From: Drechslerella dactyloides
Taxonomy: Eukaryota > Ascomycota > Orbiliomycetes > Orbiliales > Orbiliaceae
DNA length: 64,000 bases
NCBI GenBank assembly: GCA_020064725.1
Contig: JAGTWJ010000008.1
Location: 1,178,001-1,242,000 of the forward strand
Reading direction: 5' to 3'
Part shown: positions 23,308 through 34,414 of the stretch, in pieces
Position numbering within the stretch: the stretch's first letter is position 1
Layout: each line of letters begins with the position of its first letter
Position numbers and translations under genes: made by a program
The notes under the pieces: model-generated
The model's database searches: none
The model's input: only the letters and a program-made list of their open reading frames with translations
Told to the model about the DNA's origin: nothing

Positions 23308-24350
23308 ATGAATATTATGGGGAGCAGCGACGTGGAGTTGTTTTCTGATTTGATACCTGTAGGGGGGCTTTTTTAATACATATATCATGATATCTCTTGC
23401 TATTTTGCCGATTTCTTCCGATAGATTGTCAAGCGGTTTTTCTACTTTTGGTTTCGGGCGGTAACGTTAATATCTTACATGCCATGTGTGTAACTGTGGA
23501 CCCTGGTGTCCGCTTGTTTCGGCCGTCATAAATTGCTGACTTGACGAGCATTTGCCGATCGATACCCTTGCACGTTGCGCGGCGTCTTATTGGCCGCGGA
23601 AGTCTGACGTCTGTCAGCTTTTTGTCCGTTTATGTACCGTACATGCACGCCCTGCGTATGGAGTCGGCGGAAGTATTTCCTTGGGTAATGTACAGCCTTG
23701 TGGGTATACTATGTCTGCATTTATACATGCCCTCCGTCGACTGGTACGTAGCGGTAAGTCGCGCCCCGTTTGTACTTCTTGGCAGTGTACCAGGAACGCA
23801 AATTGGCCACCGTATGCATGCAATCCGTCATTCATTGATGCTTTTGGTGGATGATCCGGATGGATACCTTGGCTTCTGCTTGCAAGTCTTACGCTGGTCC
23901 TGATTTATTCAATTTCGAGCAAGCGTTTGTTCTCCGCGAATGGGCAAATGCTCCTGGACAGCCCAATAGTAATACTGCTGAGGGCCTGAATCAGCTAGCT
24001 CGGGCGGTTGATGATGACGGCGGGCTGAGCTTCATTGGGCCGTGGATCTAGACCATAACGTTATAACCTGGCCCGACTGCTGGTTGACGTCGTCGGCCGT
24101 CGGGTCCGATCGCACAGCCCGCTGAACGGTGGACGTCGATGGATGCCAAGTGCCGGCTGGTCAGTGGTGGGCGCACAGCATCATGCCGTGCTTATTACTG
24201 CCGTGGCGCCAGCTGACTGGCGCCTCACCCCCGATGCCCTATACCGATATGTGTATATACATAACCTACACCTATCTCTCGAGGTCTTTGCTGTTTTCCC
24301 AGTCGACTCTTCCGTCGAGTCCGCTCGATATAACCGTAGTATACGACAGG
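23308..24350. other. Intergenic region before F-box gene
   Basis: No convincing coding frame. The longest (23541-23903, plus) has no family features. The right part carries the F-box gene promoter, with TA-rich words near 24245-24260 and a CT-rich leader. Confidence 0.4.
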
Positions 24351-25842
24351 ATGCAACATCTCAACACGATGTGCTCGCCAAACACTGGTATCACCACCCT
24401 TCCCGTCGAGCTGCGAATCCGCATCCTCGAGCACCTCGCCGACCCGCCTGCCCTCTTCGCCGCCCTCCTCTCCTGCCGCGCCCTGCACGATGCCTACCGC
24501 GAGTCCGCCGCATCGATTCGCGCCGCGGTACTGCTGAATGCGACAGCCGTAGACTCGCCGCACTGCATGTTCCTCGCGTATGCACTGCTCGTATTCCACG
24601 ACCGGACGATAGTCCCATTGGAGGAGCTACGGCGGTTTGTCAGCGCGTATCTGAGCTTTGCGAACCCCATTGACGGAGCCTTCTGCGCGGATGCATATAA
24701 CGTTGTACCGTGGCGGCGCCAGATGCCAGCGGGGATGCAGGAGATGCAGACCAAAGTACACGAGTGCATCTTCTCCTGGGCGCGCATATTCTGCCATAGC
24801 CGCTGGCAGAATATCCATCCTGCAAAACCAGAAGATGGAGTAACGTTGATATGCAACGGAAAGGGCAACGGACACGCCGATAGGGAACCCGCCTACACGA
24901 CGGCCGCCTGCGCGGTGGCAATGGCACAGATCGCTGCCGTCGCTCGCGCGTTCTACGGATACTGGCTCTACTGCATCATCTGCCGCGGAAAGTTCTACCA
25001 CTGCGATGGCGTCGACAACCTCGGCCGGCCGATGTGCGCGCGACCGGACGAGAGTACCATGCTGGCGCTCGTGGAGAGTATACCCGCGGCGGACTTTTCG
25101 GTGGTATTGCACGGCGCCGGCACGGGTCGGTTCGTGCGGGATCTGGTGAGGCCGCGATATTTGGAATTCGTGGCGGACGCGAAGAATCCGGTGCGGCTGC
25201 ATCGGGCTTGGTATCGCGTGGGGGCGTCCATGCTAGGTACGTACATATTCACACCTCTAAACCTCAGCGTTAATCCCCATCTACATAGCCTAAGGCATAA
25301 GGCTGACGGGATTATATGCTGAATGTAATGGGTATAGTGACCAAAGACTGCCAGGCGATCCAGGCGCTAATCAGCCGTCTCGGCCCGCTCGAGCTTTGGG
25401 AATTTCTGTTCACCGCTGATAGAGACCGCCAGTTCGCAATCTACTGCGAGGAGCCCGACGCGATCGATGAGTGTCTGTGGATTCCGTGGGTCACAATGGA
25501 TAATGAGCGGCGGGAAGCGCACGGACACGGGTTGGCGAAGTGCCGGAAGCTCGGGAAGGACGATTCGACACCGTGGGAGGACCATGTTGGCGACCAACAT
25601 GCGGGGCCGGAGGACGAAAGTGGAAATGCAGGTGACGGCGGGTTTGGCGTTGGGGACGATCCTAGATTTTCTCTAGATCCGTCGAGGCATAAGCCTTGGG
25701 TATGTGGTAGTTTCCCGAGTGAACCTCAATACAGTTCGAATCCAATTTGCTGACGTGTGACGTACGCTTTTTGTAGCATCAGAAGGGGACTAAATGGCGG
25801 GATTTTGAGCTTGCGGTAGCGGAGATGGGCGAATACGATTGA
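24351..25842 (+). CDS. F-box domain protein
   Basis: Three exons: 24351-25236, 25338-25699 and 25777-25842. Phases close and give 437 aa. An F-box-like segment at about residues 15-55 contains TTLPVELRIRILEHLADPPA and then LLSCRALHDAYRE, typical of fungal F-box proteins that bind Skp1 and recruit substrates to SCF ubiquitin ligases. The remainder has no recognisable WD or LRR repeats, so the substrate is unknown. Two Cys-containing clusters (YCIICRGKFYHCDG and nearby Cys) are notable. An in-frame ATG also occurs at 24369. The last exon (22 codons including stop) was added because the join at TGG/CAT keeps the frame and ends in an acidic tail. Confidence 0.75.
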
Positions 25843-26289
25843 TGACCGGTCAACCCTTTCAGCCTGGTGATATCAAAATACGCACTATGTACAGTAACTG
25901 CAGTTAGCTTTACGTAATTACTTACCTTTGCGAGCTCCAGTCCAACAATCTGGTTTGCATCTACGAGACAAGTTTCTTCTGTGTATTCCCAATTATATAT
26001 TAGTACTATGCACATCTATCGACCGAAGTGAAAACTTGCCGCTTTAATACGTGATATATCGATACACAACCTCCACGATAAGATTGATATGGATCCTAGA
26101 GATCGCTTAATAAACCAAGAGTTAGTAGCTCACGCTGTCCCGCCGCGAGGCTGCGTACGTACAGAATGCAACGTGCCGCTGCGTTGCCGCACATCACATG
26201 ACCTGTCGCTATTTTCCGCGACGAGCTTCTCGCGACGGCGCCCCACCATCCCTTCCAGCTTCACCAACGACGAACATTGGAGCTCATCC
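25843..26289. other. Intergenic region between F-box gene and PUS4
   Basis: A short region with the F-box 3' flank and the PUS4 promoter. The PUS4 frame is open upstream to an ATG at 26089, but that extension is not conserved-looking, so it is treated as leader. Confidence 0.45.
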
Positions 26290-27825
26290 ATGTCATTCAT
26301 ACGCATGACAATGGACGGCATCCTAGGTAGCTCCCCCTCTTTCCTCCTTTACCCAAACCCATCACCGTCAGCTCACCCGCTAACCTCCACGCAGCCGTCA
26401 ACAAGCCGCAAGGCCGGACGTCCGCGCAGGTCATCCAGCACCTGCAGCGAGTGTTCCGCGCGTCGCCCGTCTTCGAGGAACACCTCAGCATACAGAAAAT
26501 GCACACGGACCGCCTGGACAGAACGCAGTCCGACACCCGAAGGCACCGCAAACGGGGCAAGAAGGACGCGGATGTCAAGCTCGGGCACGGCGGAACGCTG
26601 GATCCCATGGCCAGTACGTTATTTTCCCGCCGATGCACACTCGCTAGCTCGATGGTTGACTTGAATGTGGTGCGGTGCAGCCGGCGTGCTGATTGTCGGC
26701 GTCGGACGCGGTACGAAGAGCCTGTCGCAGTTCCTCGGCTGCACCAAGGAATACGAGGCCGTCGCGATATTCGGCGCGAGCACGAACACGTACGACCGGG
26801 AAGGCAAGATTACAATGCGGAAGCCGTACGGACATATCACGCGGGAGGCGGTGGAGGGCGTGCTGGACCAGTTTCGGGGTGACATCAAGCAGCGGCCGCC
26901 AATGTATGTTTACAACGACAGAACCCTGCAGTGTCCATTCCCTAGTTGCTAGCAGTGGTGGAGATGGTCGTTTCCATGCGGCGGCTGACATTGTTTGGAG
27001 GTTCTCAGCGCTGAATCTGAACGGCAAGCGACTGTACGAGTACGCCCGTGAAGGCATCCCGATACCCGTCGAGATCAAGAAGCGGGATTGCAACATCAGC
27101 GAGCTCGTTATTACAAACTTTGAGGCCGGCGACAGCGGACACAGCTGGGAGTACCCCGTGGCTGAGGCGTCAGAAGTGGAGCGGGCGACGGCCGAGGCGT
27201 TCGAGACACTGGGCTTCGACGGCGGCAGCTCCAGCATATCGCTGGACAAATCCACCGTGACAGAGGAGGAGATTGCGGCGGCGCTGAAGAGGGAAGCCGA
27301 GACCAAAGAGCGCCACCACAAGAAGAAAATCAGGAGAAAATACGGCTCAGACAGTCTGCTGAAAGAAGGGGGTGCCGTTCGCAGGTTCGCAGACGACCAG
27401 CAGCAGAAGGCGGAGGAAGACGCGAAAGCAGAGGCGGCGGAACACGAGCGGGAAGGGGAATCAGCGGAGAAGGAGGTGGAGGAAGCTGCCCCGCCGCCGC
27501 CGCAGCCGGTCTACCACGAGGGCGGTAAGCCGCCAGTCGTGCACCTCAAGATGACGGTGTCGAGTGGCACATACGTGCGGTCAATCGTCAATGAGTATGC
27601 GAGCACCGGGTTTCTTACAACAGACCAACAGACGACTGAGGCTAACTGAATCCATCTAACAGCATCGGAGCGGCGTTGGGTTCCGCGGCGACGCTGGTCG
27701 CGCTGAAGCGGTCGCGACAAGGGGACTACCGGCTGGGCGACAACGTGATCGAGTGGGACAAGTTTGAGAACGGGAGCACGGCGTGGGAGGAGCCGGTGGT
27801 CAAGGCGCTGTCCTCGGAGTGGTAA
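26290..27825 (+). CDS. PUS4: tRNA pseudouridine-55 synthase (TruB/Pus4 family)
   Basis: Five exons: 26290-26326, 26395-26613, 26681-26903, 27001-27594 and 27663-27825. Phases close and give 411 aa. The N-terminus has DGILAVNKPQGRTSAQVIQ, the TruB motif. The catalytic block KLGHGGTLDPMATGVLIVGV carries the nucleophilic Asp at about residue 82. Downstream come YEAVAIFGASTNTYDREGK, PPMFSALNLNGKRLYEYARE, and TVSSGTYVRSIVNDIGAALG, all in family order. Pus4 makes pseudouridine 55 in the T-loop of cytosolic and mitochondrial tRNAs. A charged insertion of roughly 115 residues (Lys/Glu/Ala-rich, ending in a Pro run) sits before the last conserved block. One acceptor (TTGGAG at 26995-27000) is atypical but is required by the frame. 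The start could be 26290 or 26308, or further upstream. Confidence 0.93.
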
Positions 27826-28160
27826 TTATAACGCCCCAGCACACTTTACCCGGATACAAAACACCACGATGTACCATACTATACCGTCCTGTATATATAA
27901 GCACGAATGGGCCGTGTACGATAAATACGAAGGGAGTGGAGTCCAAAGCCCGTGAACATGGATCCCCTGCCGCCGGATGGCTTTGGCACGAATTATGTCA
28001 TGCAGCCCTGCTTTCTGGCCACGTTCGCGTTGCCGTCGACCTGCCCACAAAATCGTCCCACACGAACGCTCTCAACCACCTCAAAAGATAATAAACCTCT
28101 CTCCTCCGCATCATTCCCTCCTTCACCATCGTTGGTTCACCACTCAATTGATTGCCCGCC
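27826..28160. promoter_or_regulatory. PUS4 3' flank and IRC22 promoter
   Basis: An intergenic gap of about 335 nt between two plus-strand genes. The last 90 nt before the ATG at 28161 are CT-rich on the plus strand, as is typical of a fungal leader. No reading frame of note. Confidence 0.45.
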
Positions 28161-29041
28161 ATGCGTATGCTCGCTGCACTCCCGCTGCTCGCCCTCGGCC
28201 TCCTCGGCCGCGTCGCCGCCGACCTCGCGGACTCCGACCTCCCGCCGCCGCAGCCAGCTGCCGCAGCCGACGAACCCGAAGTCGGTGACCTCCACGCCAA
28301 AGTCCGAGTCACCTTCCCCGATAACGACTCCCCGCTCGGCGTCACGATCGTGAACGGCCGCGTCGCCCGCGTGAACATCGAGGTGGCGAACCTCGAGCCG
28401 GACGTGATCACAGTCCAGGCTGTCGGCGGCCAGCTGCGCAAGCACGACCGCTCGACCATCCTGCGAAACCTGACCGCGTCCAAGGTCGCGATGGAGATTC
28501 AGCCGTCGGGGACGGTGAACGTGCCGTTTTCGTTCGTGCCGAATATGCACGCGCAGGACGTCGTGTTCGAGCTCGGCCTCGTGTTCGGCTTGAAGGATGG
28601 GAGGGCTGCGCAGTACACGGCGTACAACGGCACGATCTCTGTTGCCGAGCCGCCGACCAGCCTGCTGGACCCCCAGATGTGAGTTTTCTCCAATATTTAC
28701 AATATCCATCCGGGTGCCCGTGAATTGTTATGTTTTATGGATCGGATGAATGAATGCTGATGGTGCGGGGCAGTCTGTTCTTGTATCTGTTCATCCTCGG
28801 CGTCGTCTCCGGCGGCGGATACCTCGCCTACCAGACCTGGGTCGTCCCCATGCTGCCCAAGCCCAAGCGCGTCCGCCCGACCCCCGTCGCTCCCGTCGAG
28901 GCCAAGACGACTTCCGCTGAGGTGCCCAAGGGCAGCTTCGACGAGAGCTGGATTCCCGAGCACCACCTCAAACGGCCCGTTGCGCAGAAGGTGCGCAGCA
29001 GCGGCAGCACGCCCAAGCCGAAGGGCGGCAAGAAGGAGTAG
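28161..29041 (+). CDS. IRC22: Irc22/TRAP-alpha-like ER membrane protein
   Basis: Two exons, 28161-28678 and 28774-29041, joined over a 95-nt intron; 261 aa. A signal peptide spans residues 1-20 (MLAALPLLALGLLGRVAA). The lumenal domain contains NGRVARVNIEVANLEPDVIT and FSFVPNMHAQDVVFELGLVF, matching the TRAP-alpha/Irc22 beta-sandwich. After the splice a single transmembrane helix (LFLYLFILGVVSGGGYLAY) is followed by a basic cytosolic tail with many Lys, Pro and Ser and a KKE end. Family members are type I ER membrane proteins; the animal TRAP-alpha homologue sits at the translocon. The first ATG is chosen because it begins the signal peptide. Nothing is broken. Confidence 0.9.
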
Positions 29042-29416
29042 CTGCACCACTCGATATCATATTACAATCTCTCTCGTGTGTGATGGACTGGTTTGGACGG
29101 TGGATTGAGCGATAACGGTCGTTAGCTAGCGATGTCATGTGGATGGATGCATCGGTGCACGCAGAGTGCTGTATGCATGGATGGTTTCGTCCCACCTTTC
29201 TTTACAAGTGTACAATTACTTCTCCTTTCCTTCTCTCATTTCTTACCATCCAAAAGAACGAAGCGAATAGAAAAGTTTCTGCATCACGAGTACTCTACAC
29301 TGCTCACTGTTTAGTATACTATACCCCCAAAATCTCAATAAAACTGTCAGTCACATCAAACGCCATGAATTGTGATTATATCGAGATATCTACAAGAGGT
29401 GCGGATAATATAACCG
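29042..29416. other. Convergent 3' flanks of IRC22 and HAD hydrolase
   Basis: Convergent genes end on both sides, so the stretch should carry their 3' UTRs. It is AT-rich in the right half and holds no supported gene. Confidence 0.45.
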
Positions 29417-30479
29417 CTACCACGTACGAGCACGCTGGGCAACCTCGCCGCGCAGCCGCCGGTTCAGCACGTTCCTCAAACTATTCGTAACAAGCACATA
29501 CTGCATCGTCTCCCCGACCATCACCCGCCGCCGCACCTCCAGCAGCCCCCGCTCTCTATTCAGCAGCACGCCCACCGCGCCGACGGCCTCCGCGCCCGCT
29601 ACGTCCTCAACGGGGTTATCGCCAACATGCACCCACGCCCACTCCCGCGGCTCACCGTCAATGTTTCGGCGCACGAGTAGCTCTCGCGCCGACGCCATCG
29701 CAGCGAGGAAGATGCCGCTGTCCGGCTTCTCGCTGCCGACGGCGTGGGATGTCGTGACGAAATCGACGGCGTTGGGCGTCGTGTAGAATGGTGTGTTAGC
29801 GTCAGCTGGCATGCGGTCCAGTATTACTTTATCATCTGCATCCGTCGTGACACGCGAGCGGTGGCGGACGGCGATGCCGAGGGAGGTGAGGATGTCGATG
29901 ACGCGGTCGTCGCTGTTGGAGAGCACGCCCAGAGTTACGGTGCGGAATTGCCAGGGGTTCGCGGCGACGGACTGCCGGAATTCGGTGAGGGCGGCGAAGA
30001 AGTCGAGGGTGTCCGGAAAGAGGTGGTAGCCCGCGCTGGAGGAGAAGTGCGTCCAGAGGGCGGCGTGGAGAGCCGGCGGGATGGTCTGCTGCGGTTTCAG
30101 CAGCGGTGTGAACGTCTTTTCCGTAATCTATATCAATCCATCGTGTTATTTAAACCCGTCAGTATCATATCGAATAGAAGGTGGCGGGGTGAGGACCCAC
30201 CTGCGCCCACCAGGTCTGCGGCGTCATCCCGGTCTCTCGACCGTATATCGGATGCGCACGGAGCTGCTCCTTGAACGCTAACCATACTCATAAGCCCGTG
30301 CCGAATGCGCCGTCGACGAAGTTATACGCACCCTGCCGAAAGCTGCTCTCAATAGCTGCGGCGTCCAGGCCGTCTAGCCCATGCTGCGCTGCGACTTCGA
30401 CATACTGATGCGGGACAGGCTCCCGCGGCTCGTAGAGCGTCCCGAAGGCATCGACGGTGATAAGGAGATCCGGTGCCAT
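29417..30479 (-). CDS. HAD-superfamily hydrolase (HDHD3-like)
   Basis: Three exons on the minus strand: 30332-30479, 30201-30277 and 29417-30127. Phases close and give 311 aa. Motif I is LLITVDAFGTLYEP with the nucleophilic Asp at residue 10. Motif II is LGVLSNSDDRV. Motif III Lys lies in GSEKPDSGIF. Motif IV is WVHVGDNPVEDVAGA. This order and the helical cap between motifs I and II fit the haloacid-dehalogenase fold, closest to the HDHD3-like group. The second Asp of the DxD phosphatase signature is replaced by Phe, so the reaction is not predictable. No targeting signal is seen. The start ATG begins directly before motif I. Confidence 0.88.
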
Positions 30480-30776
30480 CCCCCGCAGCGGGTGGTTCGA
30501 ATTGCGACTGGGGACGTGCTGGATGTGTAGTTGTCGGCGGTGGAGGAGGAATCGTGAGGCCGTCCGTCGGAGAGGTTGCATGGCGAAGGTTTGGCAATTG
30601 GTGGAACATCAACCTTGCCGCGATATCTTTAAGGTCAACTATGCGGCATCCAACATAAATGCGGCATCACACTGTATTATTTATATGGAATGAACTTCGC
30701 TCTTATATAGATTATCCATTAAATTTGTTGCTATATCTCGTACAAACGTGATCCATACATGTAGTTCCGTAAGTAA

Positions 30777-31619
30777 TTATAACCTGACCCGCGGCGCCGG
30801 AACCGTCGTATTCGTCCCCGGCAGCCCGCCAATCAAGCCGGGTAGCAGACCACCCGGCAAATTGGGCAGCTTCCCCTGCTTCAAATCATTAATCACATTC
30901 TGCAGCTGGTCCGCCGGCAGCGACGTGATCTGCTGCACGAGCGAGTCCGGCGCCACCTGGATCAGATTCACAATCGCAGGCGGCACGCCCAGGTTCGGCA
31001 GGAACTGCAGCACCAGCTCCTTCTGCGAGATGCCCGGTATCGTGGGGATCTTGCCCTGCTGCAGCTGCGTGATCAAGCCCTGCAGCTGGGTACCCGGTAG
31101 ATCCACCATCTTCTGCACGAGCGCGTCGGGTGCAGCCTTGATCAGGTCGACCATCGCGGGGGGCACGTTGAGGTTCGGGAGGACCTGCAGGATGAGCTCC
31201 TTGGGCGACACGCCAGGTACCTGCGGGATCTTGCCGGCCTTGAGGGTGTCGAGGGTTCCTTTGAGCTGGCCGAGCGGCTGGCGGATCATCTTTTTGAGCA
31301 GGTCGTCCGGGACGGCGGCGATGAGCTGCATCATGCTGTCCGGCACGCCGAGGCGGCCGAGGACGCGGGCGGCGAGTCGTTTGATCAGGCCGGGCCGCTG
31401 GGCGGTGGCTTCGATGTCGAACCGGCTGCCGGTGGGGGTTTCGTCGGCGATGGATGCCAGCTCCACGAGGCCGCTTGTCGCGATGTCGATGTTCGAGCCG
31501 TCATTTGCATTGGCGACGGCGATGTCGCGACGGTTGACGGCGATGGGGCTGGCGAGGACGGCGGAAAAGGCCGCCAGGCACAGCAGCAGCAGCGAGAAAA
31601 GCAGACCCTTCGGATGCAT
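30777..31619 (-). CDS. Secreted protein with 60-residue tandem repeats
   Basis: A single exon on the minus strand, 280 aa; I do not recognise a family. Residues 1-23 form a clear signal peptide (LLFSLLLLCLAAFSAVLA). Dibasic sites follow at NRRD (29-32) and LIKR (78-81), candidates for Kex2-type cleavage before the repeats. Three units with an exact 60-residue period start at 91, 151 and 211. The first and second share PKELILQVLPN / QKELVLQFLPN, the second and third start VPPAMVDLI / VPPAIVNLI, and all contain a PDxLxxxM/I helix and a GKIP/GKLP turn. The third is truncated into a Gly/Leu/Pro tail ending GTNTTVPAPRVRL. There are no Cys residues in the repeats. The upstream frame stays open to 31712, but the signal peptide fixes the start. 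Secretion is inferred; function unknown. Confidence 0.85.
   Translation of the reverse strand: MHPKGLLFSLLLLCLAAFSAVLASPIAVNRRDIAVANANDGSNIDIATSGLVELASIADETPTGSRFDIEATAQRPGLIKRLAARVLGRLGVPDSMMQLIAAVPDDLLKKMIRQPLGQLKGTLDTLKAGKIPQVPGVSPKELILQVLPNLNVPPAMVDLIKAAPDALVQKMVDLPGTQLQGLITQLQQGKIPTIPGISQKELVLQFLPNLGVPPAIVNLIQVAPDSLVQQITSLPADQLQNVINDLKQGKLPNLPGGLLPGLIGGLPGTNTTVPAPRVRL
30810..31349 (-). repeat. Three in-frame 180-nt coding repeats
   Basis: Units at about 31170-31349, 30990-31169 and 30810-30989 encode the 60-residue repeats of the secreted protein. The period is exactly 180 nt with no indels over the first two units. The third is conserved for about 45 residues and then degenerates. Confidence 0.8.
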
Positions 31620-32277
31620 CTTCGAATCGAATGGGAAAAGGGACCCGCCCTGACAATTACAAACAGTACAATCAAAGTTAAGATGAAAAGGCCTGCCGGA
31701 GGCGTGAAGCAAGAATCGAAATTACAGCCGGGAGGAAGATTCGAATATCGCTCTCCGCCGTCCGTCGCGCATGCGGCGCCCACCGCCCTTTTATACCGAC
31801 AGCCCGAGAATATAATACACACAAGTTCGAGACGACATACAAGCATGATGTTCGTGTCTCCGCAGTTAGATTGCAGGGGCTGACGTCGACAGATCTATAT
31901 ACGATATCATCATCAATGACCTGACAATGGTCGATAGGCTACCGTCGCACGTCGCCGGATGTCTCGCGCCGGAACAGCTGCATGCGCCATCGTGTATCGT
32001 GCTGCGTCCGCCGTCGTTTCATGCGCTCCCTTCCCAGCGCCGTGATGACGGCCCCGCCAGCTATCGGACATGCGCCGCATGCATCCCATTACTCGCGCAC
32101 CGGCACATGCTGCTGTGTAGATGTGGACGTCGAAGAGGCAGGTGTCGGTCGACGCCAAGACAGCCGCCGTCTGGCGAAGTCAAACGCCGCCGCCTGCATC
32201 CTCGCACAATATCATACACTCGCCCTCCCATCCCGAATCTCGCCAGAACAGCTGACACAAAAGGTCCGAAGATAGGG
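31620..32277. other. Promoter of secreted repeat protein and RPC53 3' flank
   Basis: Both flanking genes are on the minus strand. The left part is the leader and promoter of the repeat protein, with a TATA element near 31789-31796. The right part is the RPC53 3' flank. Frames here are random. Confidence 0.5.
31789..31796 (-). promoter_or_regulatory. Candidate TATA box of secreted repeat gene
   Basis: On the minus strand GTATAAAAGG lies about 170 nt upstream of the ATG at 31619. It is a good match to the TATA consensus, often found in strongly regulated genes. The assignment is positional. Confidence 0.5.
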
Positions 32278-34414
32278 CTACACCATCTTGGTGATGTCCG
32301 GCGTCGCGACAAACTTGCCCTTCAGCTGCCCCATCCCCCACGCCCGCCCCTTCGGCCGCCCGCGCTCGTCCACCGCCCCGCTCTCCTTCTGCAGCACCAC
32401 CACGTCCTGCAGGAAGTCGCAGTCGACGCCCCGGTGCACCTCAAACTCGACCCCGCCAAACACGATCGTCACCCGCCCGGACCGGTGCACCTGCAGCTTC
32501 CCCGCCGTGCCCGCCGGCAGCTTGGCCCGCTGCACCTCTTCCAGCGTTGCGAAGCGGTCCTTGGTCGTCTTCACATCCGCTGCGCGAGAGGTACCCGTGT
32601 GCGCTGTCGAGCTTTCCCCTGCTCTTTGTGTCGCAGCGGACGGGCCGGCGGTCGGAGCTGCTGGTGCCGCGGCAGAATTCTCCTCTTTGATGGTAACGTC
32701 CGCTGCATCTTCCACCGCCGCCACGGGCTCGAGCACCGGCAGCACAGGCGGGAACTGGAATAGGTAAAGCTTATTTTCCTTCTCGTCGTGCGGAGCCTGA
32801 GGAGCAAGTGCATCCTCGCCCTATAACCGTCCCAATCACTCAGCACGTCAGCGCTCAACCTCTCCCGGCCAACCCTAGAATATAGATAGATGGGGGGGAT
32901 ATATACACACCATCGCGTGGTCGCCATCCGCGTCGACGGGCCCGCGTTCCGGCAGAGCGGGCCCCAGCTCCCGCAGCATCGAAAATCTATCCACATCGTA
33001 CCGGTCGTTCTCCTCAAAGTCCTCCTGCGACTGCGGCACGATCCCCGTCTTGCGGTTGCGCGACTGCGACCGCGCCTTCGGTTTCCGGCGACGGTCCTCG
33101 GGCGAGCTGGACTGCTGCTTTTTCCGCACCTGCTCCGGCGACCGTGTGCTCCGGCGGGTGGCCTTGGGCGACTCCGGCTCGATTTTGACTGTATTTTACC
33201 TGACGTTAGTCTTTCGTGATGACTGGTAGCCATGATGAAGTCGTAGACACACCTCTCGGCCCGGTACCGGAGTCCCGTCTCCCCCGCACCTTCCGCTCCT
33301 CCGTGATCTCCACCTCCCGCTCCTTGCCTTTGCCCTTATCCTTCTTCCCCGCCGCGGCAGCCGCATCGCCCTTCTTCTTCGCATCACCCGTCTGCGCCAT
33401 CCGGTCTATGTGTTCGTGCCGTTCGATGCGCACGGGTGCAAAACCCCTGCCGGACGGCTTCCGCTCTTTGGTGTCGGCCTCGTCGCCGTCAGCGCCGCCG
33501 GCGCCTTCGCTATCCGAACTGCTGATCAGATCGATCATTTCCACATCAACCTTTGGCCCGCCCTCGGAGTCGTCGGACGAGGAGTATTCCCCCTTGACGA
33601 GGGTGCCGTCGTCGCCTTCGCGTTTCACACGCGAGGAGCCGCTGCGGCCTGCCGTGCGGTTGAACCGCGACATCCGCTCGATCGAGACCTTTTGCTTCCC
33701 GCCGGCTGCATCGATACCCATGTTAACCCCAAAACCACCCACAGCACCAATCACCGCACCATGCGAAGATTATAGCGCGAGCTATAACCTTGGTAGAGTG
33801 TAAAAATTTAGAGTGGTAATACACACCCGTCATCACGCTCCCCAGCGCGAAAGGCCCAGACGCAACAGCAACCTCCTCCCGCCGCCCATCGCCCCGCCCA
33901 GCACCACCTCTCCCCCTGCCACGGCCCCTCGCACCCCTCCCCGACGGCCCGCCCCTCGTGACACCGAACGCGCTAAGCGAGTCGTCCGGCACCGTAGGCT
34001 CGTACAGCCGATTCAACTGTTCTCGCTCCCTGTAACCACCCACCCCAGTCATCAGCAGTCCACCCCATAAAACCACCCCCTCCATCAAGTTCGTCGTTAA
34101 CGTAAAAGTGCAGGCATGACGTACTCCTTCGTCTTGCGAGCCGTGTTCTTCGGCGCAAACTTCAGCTTTGGCCTCGGCCGCTCCCCCGGCGCCAACGGCG
34201 GCGAACCAGCACTCCCACCAGCGACGCCCCGTCCCGCTGACGACGACGGATTAGTCAGCCCTTCCAACCTCCCGGACGGCGGGGGGATCGCAAGCGGCGT
34301 CGATTCCGCGGGTTCTTCGGCTGCCGCAGAGGTGGTAGGAACATCTGCATCCGCAGTGGCAGCAGCAGCCGCACGCGTCGCCCGCGCCGGCCGGCCTCGT
34401 CCCTTCGGCGGCAT
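32278..34414 (-). CDS. RPC53: RNA polymerase III subunit Rpc53 (RPC4)
   Basis: Five exons on the minus strand: 34125-34414, 33827-34029, 33253-33705, 32911-33188 and 32278-32820. Phases close and give 588 aa. The N-terminal half is long, low-complexity and charged, with an RGARGRGRGRGGAGRG run. The C-terminal domain shows the family pattern: KLYLFQFPPVLP, a spacer, then GKLQVHRSGRVTIVFGGVEF and DCDFLQDVVVL, ending FVATPDITKMV. Rpc53 (RPC4) pairs with Rpc37 in Pol III and acts in termination and re-initiation of tRNA and 5S transcription in the nucleus. The N-terminal extension is longer than in yeast (about 420 aa), as is usual in filamentous fungi. MPPKGRGRPARAT is taken as the start because no upstream in-frame ATG looks better. 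Confidence 0.9.

Noticed and set aside
23541..23903. Plus-strand frame of 120 codons between haem-oxygenase-like and F-box genes
   Set aside because: Hydrophobic but without a coherent signal, domain or splice context.
25730..25745. GTTCGAATCC word resembling a tRNA B box
   Set aside because: It lies in an F-box gene intron, lacks the preceding G, a matching A box and any cloverleaf stems.
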